The notes under the pieces were generated by a model, which was not told where the DNA came from, made no database searches, and worked only from the letters and a program-made list of their open reading frames with translations. A program made the position numbers and the translations under genes. From Erythrocercus mccallii (taxonomy: Eukaryota; Chordata; Aves; Passeriformes; Dicruridae): a stretch of 64,000 bases of DNA. Where the stretch lies: positions 1,383,477 to 1,447,476 of the forward strand of contig VZRG01000030.1 in the NCBI GenBank assembly GCA_013397435.1, read 5' to 3'. Below, in pieces: positions 26,401 through 39,700 of the stretch; positions within the stretch are counted from its first letter, which is position 1; every line of letters starts with the position of its first letter.

Positions 26401-28129
26401 TTGTAAGAAAGCTGTTGAGTAACCAGGGGCCTCACAGAAAGGGATACTTGCAGGAAGTACCTGCAATATGCAGATATATGCACACAAATGCTAACAGGTA
26501 GATGGTGAATCAGCTCACACCCTGTGAATCCTATACAGCTCATATGAAGCATAACACAGCAAACACTGAACTACCCACTCTGTGCATGGAAGTCTTCTTC
26601 CAGCTTAAGGGGAGTGCCTAGGCAATATGAGGTGAGAGCTGATTCTGCATCAGTGCCTCAAGCCTTTCCAGGACAGGAAAGGCAAGGCCAGAACAACACA
26701 TTGGAGAAACCACTTCAAGGGATCAGACACAGCAGCTCAGTGACAGATCTATGAGCCAAACAACAAATTAGACCCCACCCTGGCTACAGATTTCCAGAGA
26801 CCTAAGGACTGCCCAGCTTCCTGGGCACAAAAAGCCCATGGAGAAAATTGCATCTACCTTTTCCAGATTCAGTATAATGATGGCAATTTCTCACATACAC
26901 TCTGCCGTGATAGCTCAAAAGCCGTGCAGCAGAGCAAGCAGAGCTGAAAACACCCTTCCTGGCTTTATTACTACATTGTAAACAATCACCTTTGCTTCCA
27001 TTATATTCCTACCCAGACATTCAGAATTTGTTTTCGTTTTATTATTTTAAGAGGAGAAACCTACATGCTCTATTTTCCATTAAGCTCTTTACATACATAT
27101 TTTCCAGATGCTTCTGATGATCACCATTCAGATCCTCCTTCCCAAGGACAAGGTGATAAAAAAAAAAAAAATAAAAGCCATTTACTCTCCCCACATTTAC
27201 CACATTTCTAAAGCTGACAGTTTTTTCTTCAGGACTGCTTGGGCATGAGGCGGGTAGGGAAGTTATTTGTTTGCTCTAAAATGATAACAGGCAGACTTGG
27301 AGAACAGAGAGAATGAATTCTCAGAGGGCTAAAGCAGTCTTTAAAAAATTCCCCACAAGCAGTTTAATAGCTCTAAAGGTTGATTCATGCAATAAATGAT
27401 GCATCAAAGGCATATAATTTTTACTGTTACAAGAGCTCAGTCTACATGTATGTCCCCATGCATAGTCAAAGTCTGCAATACAACTTAAAGCTGCACTGAA
27501 GTGCAAAAAGACTTTTTCATTCTTTAACATGAAACACATATTAAGAGCATGCTCTCTTTACTAATTTCAGCATAAATTTGAAGTACATTGATTTAGGTAC
27601 CAACATGAATTGAAGAAGTTGTCTCTATCTGAATCTTTAAAACTTGTGCTTTAAGTGGCTGCATCCCAGCAAAGAGAAAATTGGTAGCAGAGTATAAATT
27701 GCAAGGCCAAAAGCTTAAAAGTATTTAGTAATATTAGATGCCCCCTCTGAGATGCTTTGAGTCTGCCAAAACTGCAACAAAATAAAATCTCATAATTTTG
27801 TAAATGTCAAACTCTCTCCAAATTCAGATGTAAAAGCTAAAGTCCCAGGGCTATATATGGTTACATTCAAGTTTAAATACTGACAGTCTCAGCATATAGT
27901 AGTAATCTGTACTCCTTCATGAGATCCTGATTCCTACAGTCAATATAGTTAAGCACTTTAAGGTACACAGAGAGATGTCCTAGGTTTCATTTCAGTTGTA
28001 TTTGCACCCCATCTCTGAAAATCATATTATTTCTGTTTAGGAGTTCTGACACAGATTTAAGTGTAGCATGATATTTAAGATCCATACAAGTCATGCTGTC
28101 CAGAGGTTTCAGTATTTTGTCAGAGTAAT
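17421..28129. other. Long non-coding stretch, no gene seen
   Basis: About 10.7 kb of AT-rich, unique-looking sequence. Somewhat GC-richer patches (19.4-20.0, 20.4-20.7 and 22.1-22.6 kb) have short overlapping frames without recognisable protein. A small 15-bp tandem repeat lies at 22.67 kb, a C10 run at 20.77 kb and a 14-A run at 27158-27171. I could not identify any transposon remnant here, though heavily decayed copies would escape notice. Confidence 0.55.
22674..22713. repeat. 15-bp tandem repeat, 2.7 copies
   Basis: The unit AATAAAGCAGCAAAG is present twice exactly (22674-22688 and 22689-22703), followed by a third partial copy of 10 bp. Perfect identity between units implies a recent slippage or duplication event. 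Each unit carries an AATAAA hexamer, but this is probably incidental. Confidence 0.95.
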
Positions 28130-28176
28130 GAAATATTACAATCCTTTCACAGATGAGAAAACTTAAAGTGAGAAAG
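28130..28176 (+). mobile_element. Possible MIR SINE fragment
   Basis: A segment around CACAGATGAGAAAACTTAAA resembles the well-known 3' part of the MIR SINE (the TTTTACAGATGAGGAAACTGAG stretch). The match spans only some 40 bp with several mismatches. MIR is ancient in amniotes and bird copies are rare and decayed, so this is tentative. Confidence 0.35.
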
Positions 28177-30569
28177 ATATTTTATACCAATGGAGATGGT
28201 CTTTAAAAAGGAGTGCTACTTTAAATGGGAAATTTGCAGACTGCAGTATTACAGCCTTCTACAAAGATAACACATTAAAGACCCTGCAATAGCCAAACAT
28301 GTCACTGAAGTTAGGCAAGAAATTAGCCAGATACTTAGCAGAAGCAACGCTTTCTTGGAAAACTAAAGAAAGCTGCAATTTCATAGCAGGAGATCTGAAT
28401 GCTGTCAACTAAAAGAAAGAAACTCAAACATTAAACAATTAGCCTTCTGACAAATAGTCCTAACAGGGAATTTCCATAACAGAAAACATGTGGCTAGAAG
28501 AAGTTGTGCACCACTTAAGTGGCTCATTTGGGAAATTCAATCCTTTGACAGTACTGATGTGTAACACCAATCCCCTTAGTGGCTGAATTTGAGTAAGTCC
28601 TATGCACCACCAAGGATTCTGACTTAAAAATCTAAGGACAAAAAGTTACACTGGGGACTCCCTAGAGGTGAGCATTCTTCACCTCCATGCAAGAACTCTT
28701 GAGATAGTCACGATTCAGAGAACAAATTTCCATTGCTGCATACAAAATAGCAGTCAAAGCAATATCTGTTTCAGATCTTAAAGTTATGCTGAAACAGCCA
28801 AATACCAATTCACTTACGTAGCTTGCTGACTTGCTTTCTGCATTTCCACATTTCCAGCTGAATGTAAAGATGTAATTTTCCCAATTTCTCCGCTGCTTCA
28901 TCTTCTGCATAAAGGTAATGCTGGACAGCACATCACAGCAGCTGCATCCTTCTTCTTTTCAAACTCCAGGCCAATGTTTTGTTTACACATGTTGATAAAA
29001 ATCCTTTGATAGATATAATTTGCAGTATTAAATGAACAGAAGTTTGCCAACCTGATGAGAATTTGCAAACCATAAAACTAACTAACAGAACTTGGTCAGA
29101 GAATCAAGGCTTACCAAACATGGCTTCCATAAGAAGCCATTAACAGCTCCATAAGAAGATGTTTGTTTTGGTTGGGGTCTTTACAAAGCAAAACCACGAA
29201 TTTAAAAGCGGTATGTTGTCAACAGTTTTCTGTTTCTGTTTTCTTGCTGTTTTGTATTATAAAGATTGATCTGATCTATCAGGGAAAAGCTGCCCTTTTG
29301 GTGCGAGAGACACCCAAGAGCCTGTAGACTACATAGGATGGGGAAATACTTGTCTAACTTTTAACTCTGTGGAATGAGAGATTAATGGGTGGTTCTTGTT
29401 TCTCTCAACCTTATTTCCTGCAGCATCCCCATGCCAGTGCAGGGAGCCCTCATTTCTTCAGGCTCCAAACACCTCAGAACAGGATCAAGTTTTTGCAGAA
29501 GGAAACCATCTCCCCATGCAAAACAACATACTCAGTTGTTAACTGGACTATTTAAATCCACACTAACTCTAGAGACCTCAGCAGACATATTGAATATCCA
29601 TGCTAACCAATATTAATATAAGATCTCTTGTTCTACACAGGTGAGCAATTTATTAGAGAGAATGGAACAAACTAGACATAATGCCTTAACTGCATTTTTT
29701 CCACACAGGTCTCCACCTTTCACACTAAATCTAGCCCTGACAGCTAACTAAATACTTCTGCTCCAGAACTCAGGTAGGTAGGTTGGTTGGTGGTTCACTG
29801 GCTGGAAACCTCTCTGCCGTGTTTAAAGGTCTTTATTAATAATGTCAATATTTCATGCAATTGTTTTTTCAACCTGGTCAGGTTTTCGTGCACTCTAATT
29901 GTTCTATATCAATGCGGTAAACACTTCCTGCAGACAATTTGTTAGGAAGTTTGGATTTTATATAACCTAGGAAATGAAGTCACCAGACCTGTGGGCTGCC
30001 TGGAGTGATTCAGTCCCCTGGTTCCTGCAATAAGCAGGCACTTGAGACACAAAAATCCAGAGGCAATGACAAACTAGTGGAAGGAAAGAAAAAGGGTGCA
30101 TGCTAGTTTCTCCATACACTCTATTCATACTTAAAAATTCAGAAAGTTACAAAGAACTTCCACAGACTTTCAGCCATTTATTTTTATCCCTGGTGCCAAA
30201 ATTATAAATAAATTCTGATCCTCTTCTCCTCTTGTCTTCATTGCATTGGGGAACAGAACGGGACACGATGCGTAGGAGGGGATTGAAGTTTCTTTATCTT
30301 TTCACTAAGGGAGCAGTACTTTTTCTTCTTTACTTCGTATTTCTATTGGTTACAAAATACATGTGTCACTTTCTATTAACATCCCTGTTTTTGCATCATC
30401 AATCACTTATCAATGTGGAAAAATGCTATATAGCTACAGCTAATGCAGCATTCCCTGAGTTCTGAAAAGTTCATAGCTGTTAGTTTAAAATTAACTTGGA
30501 TTTGGATCTTTCTACTGTTTTTGATTGTTGCAGAAAGCCTGTGAGGAAACTCAGAAAAACGCAAGATCT
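28177..30569. other. Non-coding stretch, no gene seen
   Basis: AT-rich unique-looking sequence. A GTAAGT donor-like site on the minus strand near 28.81 kb follows a frame of about 50 codons, but there is no good acceptor and no recognisable product. A small GGTA/GGTT-rich tandem array lies at 29772-29795. Confidence 0.55.
29772..29795. repeat. AGGT/TGGT tetranucleotide array
   Basis: Short array that shifts from GGTA units to GGTT units, ending in GGTGGTT. It is a minor impure microsatellite. Confidence 0.8.
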
Positions 30570-30746
30570 AGATAGTGGAACATGCTGCCCAGAGAAGCTG
30601 TGGACCCCCCATCCCTGGAAGTGTTCAAGGCCAGATTGGATGGTGCTTCAGCAACCTGGTCTAGTGGAAGGTACCAGTGTCCATGGAAGGGGAGTTGGAA
30701 TGGAATGATCTTTACAGTCCTTTCGAACACAAACCATTCTATGATG
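30570..30746 (+). mobile_element. CR1 LINE 3' fragment
   Basis: A clear plus-sense CR1 tail. The 'TGCCCAGAGAAGCTGTGGA' block, the 'CATCCCTGGAAGTGTTCAAG' block, a 'CCTGGTCTAGTGGAAGGT' block and the 'CAAACCATTCTATGATG' end appear in the consensus order. It is 5'-truncated at about 177 bp. The translation would cover the last residues of ORF2, but no intact frame remains. Divergence looks moderate, less than in the old copies at 41 and 49 kb. Confidence 0.93.
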
Positions 30747-33700
30747 TAATTTTCTTCCTTTAAAACTATTTTACCAGACTTTTTGAAATATGCAATTTGT
30801 CTCCTTCACTGTGAGTAGATCTCCTGAGCCATACTCTTCAGCAGGTATGGAAGTTCTTGTCTAGCTGTCACCACCATACAGCTGTGGTGTGTAACCTCAG
30901 CCTTCCACTGAAGTCCTCTAACTATGCAAGAGGAACCAAAATATTAGCTAAGCAGAGTAACACTTCCTTCCAATGGTCGCAACAAATGTCATTGCAAATA
31001 AGGAGGAAAAAGAGAGACGAAATAGAAAATGTAAAAAGACTAAAGGAATTTCACACTGCAGACAAAGGAATAATCCTTGGCTGCATAATATCATGGAAAA
31101 TATTCCTCATGCAATGGAAGTTTAAATTAGGAAATTTGTTCAATTCATATGTGTTCCAGTGGTAAGATCAAACCACAAAATCATCTTTTTCTGAACCGAC
31201 TGGATTTGGGGACAGTTGCTGGAACCTGAGGACTTCTGCATGTCTAAGCTTTCTACAGAGGGGTGATTGCTCTGCAAATCACTGTCAGTTCCTCTTCCTA
31301 TGATCCTTACTGTTGATGTGGGTGGGTGGACACACTTAAGTATCTTTTCCGCTATCCTTCCAACACATACGCAGAGAGTTGAATTGGTACAGCTCCTAGC
31401 AGCAGCCATCCTGTTACTGCTGTTATGCCCTTCTCCCACAAGTACACCACAACTGCAAATCTGTGTCTGTTGCTGGCACGCAGGGATTAACATTGTTACA
31501 TTACCCTCACATTGCAAACACCATCAGGGATTAGCACAAACCAGAATTTACCTGTGAACTCTGACTTCAAATTCAGCAAAATGTAGCTGCATCTGCCACA
31601 GAGCTTTTCTGGCAGAGACCACAGTAAAATCTGAGTTGGAGAGGAGAAGGGTGAGAAATCTGAATGATCGCACAGGCGCTAAACAACCAGAGTGGTAGCA
31701 AGCAGATGGGGGGAGATAAGGAAAGGTCTGAGTCTCCCTTTGCACACTTGAATACTGACAGGTGAGAGATCAGGCTTTGTGCTATCCCCATTTCAACACT
31801 ACATATGAAGGGAATGAGAAGAAGAAGTACTTCTGAGTTTCTTGAAAAATACCAGTAAAAGCAAAGAGCAGAAAAAAAAACAGGTGGGCCTACCATGTGT
31901 GGAAGTAGAAAACAGGTAGTGAAAGATACAGCACCAACAGTGTCAGGGGAATAAGAAAAATAAGAGGATTTTGGCTCCCCCATTACAGAACATAATCATG
32001 TACCATTACGTGCCATTTAGATGTGCTTACCCTACTTCGATTAAATACATGTAGCCACTTTCCTGCTACTGTCTTTGATAATTCAAAGCCATTATATATA
32101 CTGCAGAATTTACTTTATTTTGTTCACTTTTGCTCTCACTGAGGTTTTTCTCTTCAGAGGTCACTTGATCCTGGAGCCAATGATAAAATTCATCTTTAAA
32201 AGATGAGAGGAAATAAAATTTGGATTTAAAAATAAAATAAAATCCTTCTGGAGACAATCCTGAACCCAGCCTGTCCCGCTGAACTTAAAAGGAATACCCC
32301 TGTAAATTAAGCAAGCCTGATTTATCTTTCCATTACACTCAATACTAGCATTTATTAATTCCTAAGCATAACAACAATTCTGCTAAATGTTTTTTACGTA
32401 TTATGCAGGCACTCACATTGCTAAGTTCTTCACAGTTGGAAAAGAGATTCAGAGCTTCAAATAGGTAAGAGAGGCAACAGTCATAAGAAAATCCCAAGGG
32501 AGAAACAAAAGGACTTAATAGCAGGCTATTATTAAACTCTATTTGATATATTAAAAAATCACAAGGAAGCCTGTCAAAAAAATTACCATGATCAAATAAA
32601 TTGCAAGGCAAAGCTGCCAGTCATGTCTTGTGAACTGGTATGGCAGACACATGAAGGGAAATAAAATGCCCAGAGCCCTACACAAAATCAGGTTTGTCCT
32701 GTTTGTGGCCCTCGTGCCTTCATCCAGCCTGCTCCAGCTGCCCCCTTGGCATCTCATCCCTCATTCCTGCCAGGCCATGCAGCAGCTAAAGGTGCTGCAG
32801 AGGCTCAGCACTGGGGCTTGGAGCCCCACTCCCACTTCATTCCACCTCCTCCCTAGCAAAACCGTTCTTCTCCTCAGCTCCTTGTTATCTCCTGCCTACG
32901 CACACGCTGTATTCGTATGTACTTTGCCACTTTGCAAAGTGCTCTTGGGATTACTTAGGTACTGCACCAACCCAAAGTTGCTCCATTTTACAGCACTGGC
33001 TTCATAAAACTCAACCTCATATAGCAGAGAACTGCCAGAGAGATTAACTTCAAAATGTTCCCTTTAAAGTGCACAGTGTCAAAACTCTGCACAGTGGATC
33101 GTAATCAGTGCTTCTTCAAAGCAAAAGCCATTCCTCTTTCAAGAGGCTGAGTTGGTGAGGCACCTAAGGTGCAGACACGGGAGAAGCCAAGGCTGGACAT
33201 GCAGCCTCCTCTCTGTCCTTTGCTCCCAGTTGTGCCAGTACTGCCCAGGTGTAGCTGTATAACCTTGCTCTTTTTGCAAGTCCTCCAGACATGCATTTCC
33301 CAGGGATAAGTGACTATGAGTTTAAAACAGCAGCAGTATTACAGCATACTGGTGTAACAGTATAGCAAGGCAAAGTTTGAAGAAAGAGTCAATACTTCAC
33401 CAGATAAACAGAAAAAGCTGGCGAAAAAAGAAAAGCATCTGGGCACCAGGGGCCTTTTTCAGATTTGACAAAGGTAAAGGCTGCTGCAGGGGAATTTTAA
33501 AGCTAAAATACATTTTTTTACCTTCAGTTTGTAATATCATCTTAATCTCAAGCAATTTGTTCCTCTTCATTGCATTTACTAGACCTTTAGTTTGCTTCCT
33601 TTCTTCCCAAGTTGCATTTGGCCAGCTGAACATCTGAAACCCAACAAATCCCAGTCAAGAAAAAGCAGCCAGAACCTAGGTGGCTTTGGAAGATGTCTGC

Positions 33701-36700
33701 ACATCTCGGTATCCCCATGCACTTCTTTAGTTATTGCACTTAAATAGAAGTTTAGAAAGCAAAACATTGCTCTGCTTACATTTTCAGATGCTTCTTGTTC
33801 CCTGCATCTCCCCCCCGCCAAAAAAACTGAACAAGCAGTTCAGTTTAAGGGGCCTCTGTTTGGTTGGGGATTTTCCCCTCTTAAACACTTTAAAACCTTG
33901 ATAATCTCCAACCTAGCTATCAAATCTAGTCTGCTTAAGTGAGAAAACCCACTGACATCAACAGAACTATTCACATTAATAGTTACAGCTTGATTTGGCC
34001 TTAAGGCTTTAGATGTTTAGATGACCATTTAGATCAATTCTACACCTTGGATTGGTTTTGCAGTTTAAACAATTTAAAACAAGAAACACCCCAAAGGAAG
34101 CCACAGAGGCACCATGGGAGAGAGAGCAGAACTGCTACTACTTTATTCACCATGGTGGTTTGTGGCACCTAAGGTACGCTAACACCAGCTAAGGTTTTCT
34201 GCACCTGCCTTGAAAAGCCCTTCTTGAAAGGCAAAAGTCTGACAAACTGCTTGAACATGGCTCCTAGACTCAAAAACAAAAGGAGACTTACACAGTGAAA
34301 GAAAATCTGAATTTGAAGGTCTTTTTTTCTTAGGCACTCTCCTTGAAATTTCAGGGAAATTGTAAATTATCCCCAAACCAGACACTGCAAAGACAAAAAT
34401 GCTGTTATTATGATCTGTGTTGAGCTACAACTATGTTAATTTTTATTTTAATATATATAGTAATAAAAGTGCAACAATATCAGCCAGACTGCCCAAAGCA
34501 GGCCCTGAAATGATGCTAGGCAGTAAGCCTGGGACAATGATGTGGACACCCTTGCGTCAGTTCAGGCCAGGTGACAAAGGGGAGTACTGCGACTACCTCA
34601 AAGAAAGTATAGCAGCATTGGTTCAGTGTTATCTTTGACTGGACCTATCTATCATCACAGAAGCCAGACCACGAAGCTCTATTCTAATAAGGTCTCACTG
34701 AAAGGCATTCTTTTATCCACTTCCTCTTGTTTATTATTCTTTCAAATATCTGATAAGATACTTTTCAACTGTGGCTATTCACTTTCTGTTTGCGTAGGTC
34801 TTGGGTTCATCACAAGTTACAAGGTCAGCATTAAACTAAACAATGGTTGGTTATGGGTGATTTTGCCAAGTAGAAAGCACTCTAAAGGCTAGATTGTTAT
34901 CATCAATAGGGCAACACACAGGCAGCAGAAACAAGCCCTACTTACACACGTGTGGATTAAGCCCAGCCACTCAGATGCCAGGTCACGGGTGTAGCACATG
35001 CACCAGAAGCAACAGCTCCTGCCCAGGGTTTGTTAAGAAGAAAAAGTAGGGAAGGAAGGAGGAGTTTCTCTCCCTTCTGCTTCAACATGTCAGCATGGCC
35101 AGCTGGCCAGGCACCTTTGAGGAGCATGGAGAGGCCACCCAAAAAGTTCAGAAAAGTATTTTAGACCTGCAGAGCATATTTAAGGCAAGGAAAGAGCCTG
35201 CAAAGTGTGTCTTTTCCAGCTGTGCTCGGTGCTGTCATTCAGCCCACAGCAATATCATTTATAAGCAACGTATTGACAAGGTGCCCTGCAGAAAACTCCG
35301 AAACAAAAACCAAATTAAGTAAAACAAGGGAAATATTAAGTCTTTGTGAAACCTTTAAAACTGATTTCTTTGAGGACTGCTGATTGATAGCTTGACACAA
35401 AAGAGTAAAGCTCCATTGGCTTGTGATACCAAAATAATTTAACTGTATTTACAGTTTGTCACTCGTAGAGCCAAAACCTTCCAAAATATATTCCCTGAAC
35501 CTGGAATGCTTGTAGCTTATCTCTTGCCCTTTATATTCCCTTCTCCAAAACACACCCCTTCCTGCACTCTCACCAACAGTGACTCACACCAACCTAATGA
35601 AAAAAATTAAAACCCCAAGAGTAGCAAAAAACAAAAGGAAGACTATGACTAATCAAACCTTGCATATGCAAACGATTTTATAACCCTGTTTTACACAAAT
35701 CTGTAGGTCTCCTGTCCATGAGGTACTCTGTATTTTTCAGATTGGGACTAGGCACGATGAAGACCATAGCACTAACACCCGTCTATTACCATTGATGGAA
35801 CAAACTGCAAAGTGATATTTGTTCTCCGTGTCTTGTTTGACCTCCAGACTGGCTGATTAACCTTTCTGGAGCAAAAGCTCTTTGCAAAGGGAAGGCAGAT
35901 ACAAGCACTGGCAGTAGTCAGCCCAGCCAGAGTGTTAACCCTGACTCAGGAAAACAGCAGCTCAAGAGGATAAATCTCTATGGTGATGGAATTGCTGGTC
36001 TCTCTAAGAATGGTAGCTAGCACTTTTCCAGAGCTTTTATTTTGTGATGAAAGCCAGAAATCAATTAAATAATTTCTTTCCTCTGCCAAATATTAATGGT
36101 TTACAAGCACTGCTACCTTAAGTGAGATCTGATTTGGAGGCCTTCAAGGGAACCATTCCTAATTCTCTCATTAAACACCTTTGAGATATCCTGTTCTCTA
36201 TATTACTTTTATAAACACCTGAAGTAAAAATATTTACATTATGACTTAACACTTCACTCTAATTGTGCAGTAGCCTTGGGCTGACAATCCATATTGTGTT
36301 TTTTTGAATCCCTTTTTGTTCAGCAATTGTTCAACACACAATGGTCTGATGGTCCAGCTGCAGCGAAAAAGCACACCACAAGGCCAAGGAAAGTGTAGGC
36401 ACCAAAAAACTGGTTCTCTAGCCATCATCATGCCACTGCCCCGCTAGCAAGGCCAGTTATCTAGTCCTTCTCAGTCAGACCAGCTGCTGTCAGAAGATCT
36501 GCTGGGAATGGCAGGGCTGAAGGGAAGTCTTCATGACTTCAGCCACCATGCAAAGCAGAAGTACAGCAGCTGTTGAATTAAAGCTTTAGAACCATAGAAA
36601 ATTTTTACATACTGAGATAAGCCTCCAAAACGGCCAAGGATGAGAACTCACCTCTCACAACATCAAAGCTGTTGTATATGAGGTGATTCCTTTGAAATGG

Positions 36701-39700
36701 TGAACTCCAAAGGGAAAAAGGTGAGGGGCTAATTCAATCTGTATTACAAGTAGCTCACTGCTCTTCACTCCTGCAGATATATGAATCTGCACATACTTCT
36801 AGTACACTCACTAAAGCATATTTCCTACAAGGATATTTAATGCTGTTTATCAAGAACAAGGTCAATGAGGGAAGCAAGATTAGATATTTCAAAAGATATG
36901 TTCCCTTCTGTTGCCATAACAAAGAAAAGTACATTAAATCAACACTGCTAAGCTGAATTCAGATTTCAGCAGCCCTCCTTGCCGAAGAATCTCTCACACA
37001 CACACCCTCACCCCACAAAGCTTCTCTCTTGTTACAGGACAGGCTGTGGCACTCAGGCTTACATCACGACTATACATGGCCTTCCCTTAGCAACCACCTT
37101 AACTTTTTGATTCTATAGTTGATTATTAAGGCAACAAGCTCCATTCTGACTGCCTATAAACTTTTAAAAGGTCATCAAGAAAACAGAAATGAAAGCTGTT
37201 TTTCCTGACTATTTTTGTGGCATACAGGGCCACAGAAGCTATTGGGAGAAAAACAAGAATGCAACAGGAAGGAAAAACAAAACCCCAAAATCCCAAACTA
37301 AAAAAGGGAGGGCATGTCTGTGGCTGTGGTGGGATCACCTGCATTCTCTTCTCTGCTCTGCCATAAGCTTTCTCAGTGACTTTGGATGCAGACTGGGTCT
37401 CCCACTAACATGTGTCCTTTCGAAAAACTCCCCATCTCCATTTCTGTGGACTTGACCTTAAAATTTTATATTATAAGCTGTTTTGTCATTGGGTTTTTTC
37501 ATCCCAAAAAGACATCATGGATAACTTCTTTAAAAAGAGTGAAAAGAGAGAGAAACAAATGTGAGCTTAATGTTTAAAAAAATACACTATTTGCAGGCAG
37601 ATCATTGCAGGATTTCATCATCAGCTAGCAGAGAAACCTCTCCCCCTGCTCCATATCTGGGACACCTGAGTTAAAAGTGCATGTCCAGTAGTACTCCAAA
37701 AAGCAATGATCTGGCTTTCTTCAGGTCTGTTCCATAGCTCTGACCTGAAGCCCAGTACAAATTACATCAGGAAACTACAAGATCACATGTAATATTCCTG
37801 TTTCTATCACACAAAGCTGATATTCCTTTAACAGCACTGCTTAATTATATCCTGGTCCCACCTACACACAGAGTCCTTCTTAATCCCACAAGAAACACAA
37901 CAGCAAGTTTGCAATGTAAGCAAAGAGTAGACTATGTGGTGGCCAATTTCTTGTAAGAGGTTTTTCTGGGAAGAATTCCAACTCATGTGATGCACAGGAC
38001 CCCGTCTTATCATTAAAAGGAAATATCACTTAGCAATATTTTACATTTTGAGACAAGGAGCAGCTAACTAAATATCAACTTTTTAAAATAAAAGAACAGC
38101 ATTTCCTCTGCTTTACCTGAGTCACTCAGGGGTAGCTCCTCCTATCCCTTGTGTTTTCATAAAGAGTTCTCAGAAAATGATTTCATACTATTTTAGAAAT
38201 TAAAAAAACTACTTTTATATCTACTTTTATACCATCATTCGAATGAGATCTGTGAGCAAACTACTGCATTTCCTGAACAGCATGAATATTATCCTTATGA
38301 ATGAATCAACTATTTCCAAATATGGATTGGAAAATATTCAGCTACCAGATATTTGGAAAAGCAAGCACCAAAACAACCTCAGAAGTCTGATACAGATGTC
38401 TAAGACTCAAGAAAGCATTCCATCCAATCAGTTGCTGGATTTAGTGTCAGTCATTTCTCTGAGTCACTCATTTCATTGCTATTCTTCACTTGTTTTGGGT
38501 GTGGACTGAAAGCAGTTGCTCTTAGTTCCTGAAAACTCAGTGATGTGAAATTCTCACACTCCAAAGCAAAAGAAATAAAGAAAAGCATCACATCTTCTGT
38601 CTCAATGAGACCATGTCCTCCACGCAGCACCTTCTTTCCTAGCTCCCCTTTTGCTTCTGATGAACATGGCAAATGTCTGCTGCCAGCCCGCACTGCCCAT
38701 CTTCCAAGCTTCCCAAGTTCCTACTTCTCTGCTCTACTCAGTAAGAAATATTTGTCACTGGGTTTTGCACTGACGCCTGCCACCACAGACTTTGAGGCCT
38801 TGCATCTGTAAGCCATGTTCTCTCATTAAGGTTCCCACAACAAACAAAAGCCTCAAAAGTCTCTTTTCTTCCTGCTCTTTTCATAACTATGCCCTTCATT
38901 CTCTGTCCATCATAGCTCATACTCCATCCATCTTATTTCCATTATAAGTTCAAAATCTCAGCATTCCAAAACAGCATGCAAACAAAAGACTCTCCAGATA
39001 CGAATGCCATCTCAAATCAATTACCAGGGCATTCATCCATCACAGTAATATCTCTATTATATTCTCTTACTGTTGAATTCAAAGATTACACTGCTGACAT
39101 GCTTTCAGAGTTTATGGATGTGGTGATGGGGAAAGAAAAGACACCATTCTCAAAGCTGGTCAAGAGAATCGTGTTTTTCAAGTTTCTTAAAACTTAAATC
39201 CTGAGCAAGAGGAACAAGGAGCATCTTTCTTGTTAGATGTGTACCCTGCACATAACACAGAAGAAGCTGACACACCCACAAGGTGTTGCCAGAATGCAGT
39301 CATCATGAGGCAAAATCAAATTCAGTGTTAGGAGAATGACATTTCCATTGGAGAAAATTAGAACTTTAGCATCTCCATTTAGCCCTCTTCGAATCACATT
39401 ACTCCAAAGGAAATGGAGACCACAGAGAACACTTGCCTCTTAAGAAAAGCAGCAGGTCCAACAAACCATCAGCAACCAAGCATTACTTATCATAATTAGC
39501 AGTTTTGAGATTCAGAGGTTTTTTAATTAAGGGGTGGATAGTTTCAGTTATAGAAAACCAAGTAGAATATTCAATGAAAGAGTCTAATAACTGTTTGTTC
39601 CAGGAATCTTCATTGAAGTGTATTTTAACACTTCAATTATGCTTGAAAATATGTTGTACATTATAAATGTTTAAAGCGGTCAAGTGCAAACATGAAACCA

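Noticed and set aside
28810..28935. Possible minus-strand exon ending at a GTAAGT donor
   Set aside because: The donor is good, but there is no convincing acceptor upstream and the peptide is unrecognisable.
30990..31120. Faint CR1-like segment (GGAATAATCCTTGGCTGCAT)
   Set aside because: It resembles one short block of the ancient CR1, but the flanking blocks are absent, so the match may be chance.
31573..31983. 136-codon hydrophobic minus-strand frame that could suggest a membrane protein
   Set aside because: Hydrophobicity follows from the purine-rich plus strand. There is no regular pattern of membrane segments with loops and no similarity I recognise.
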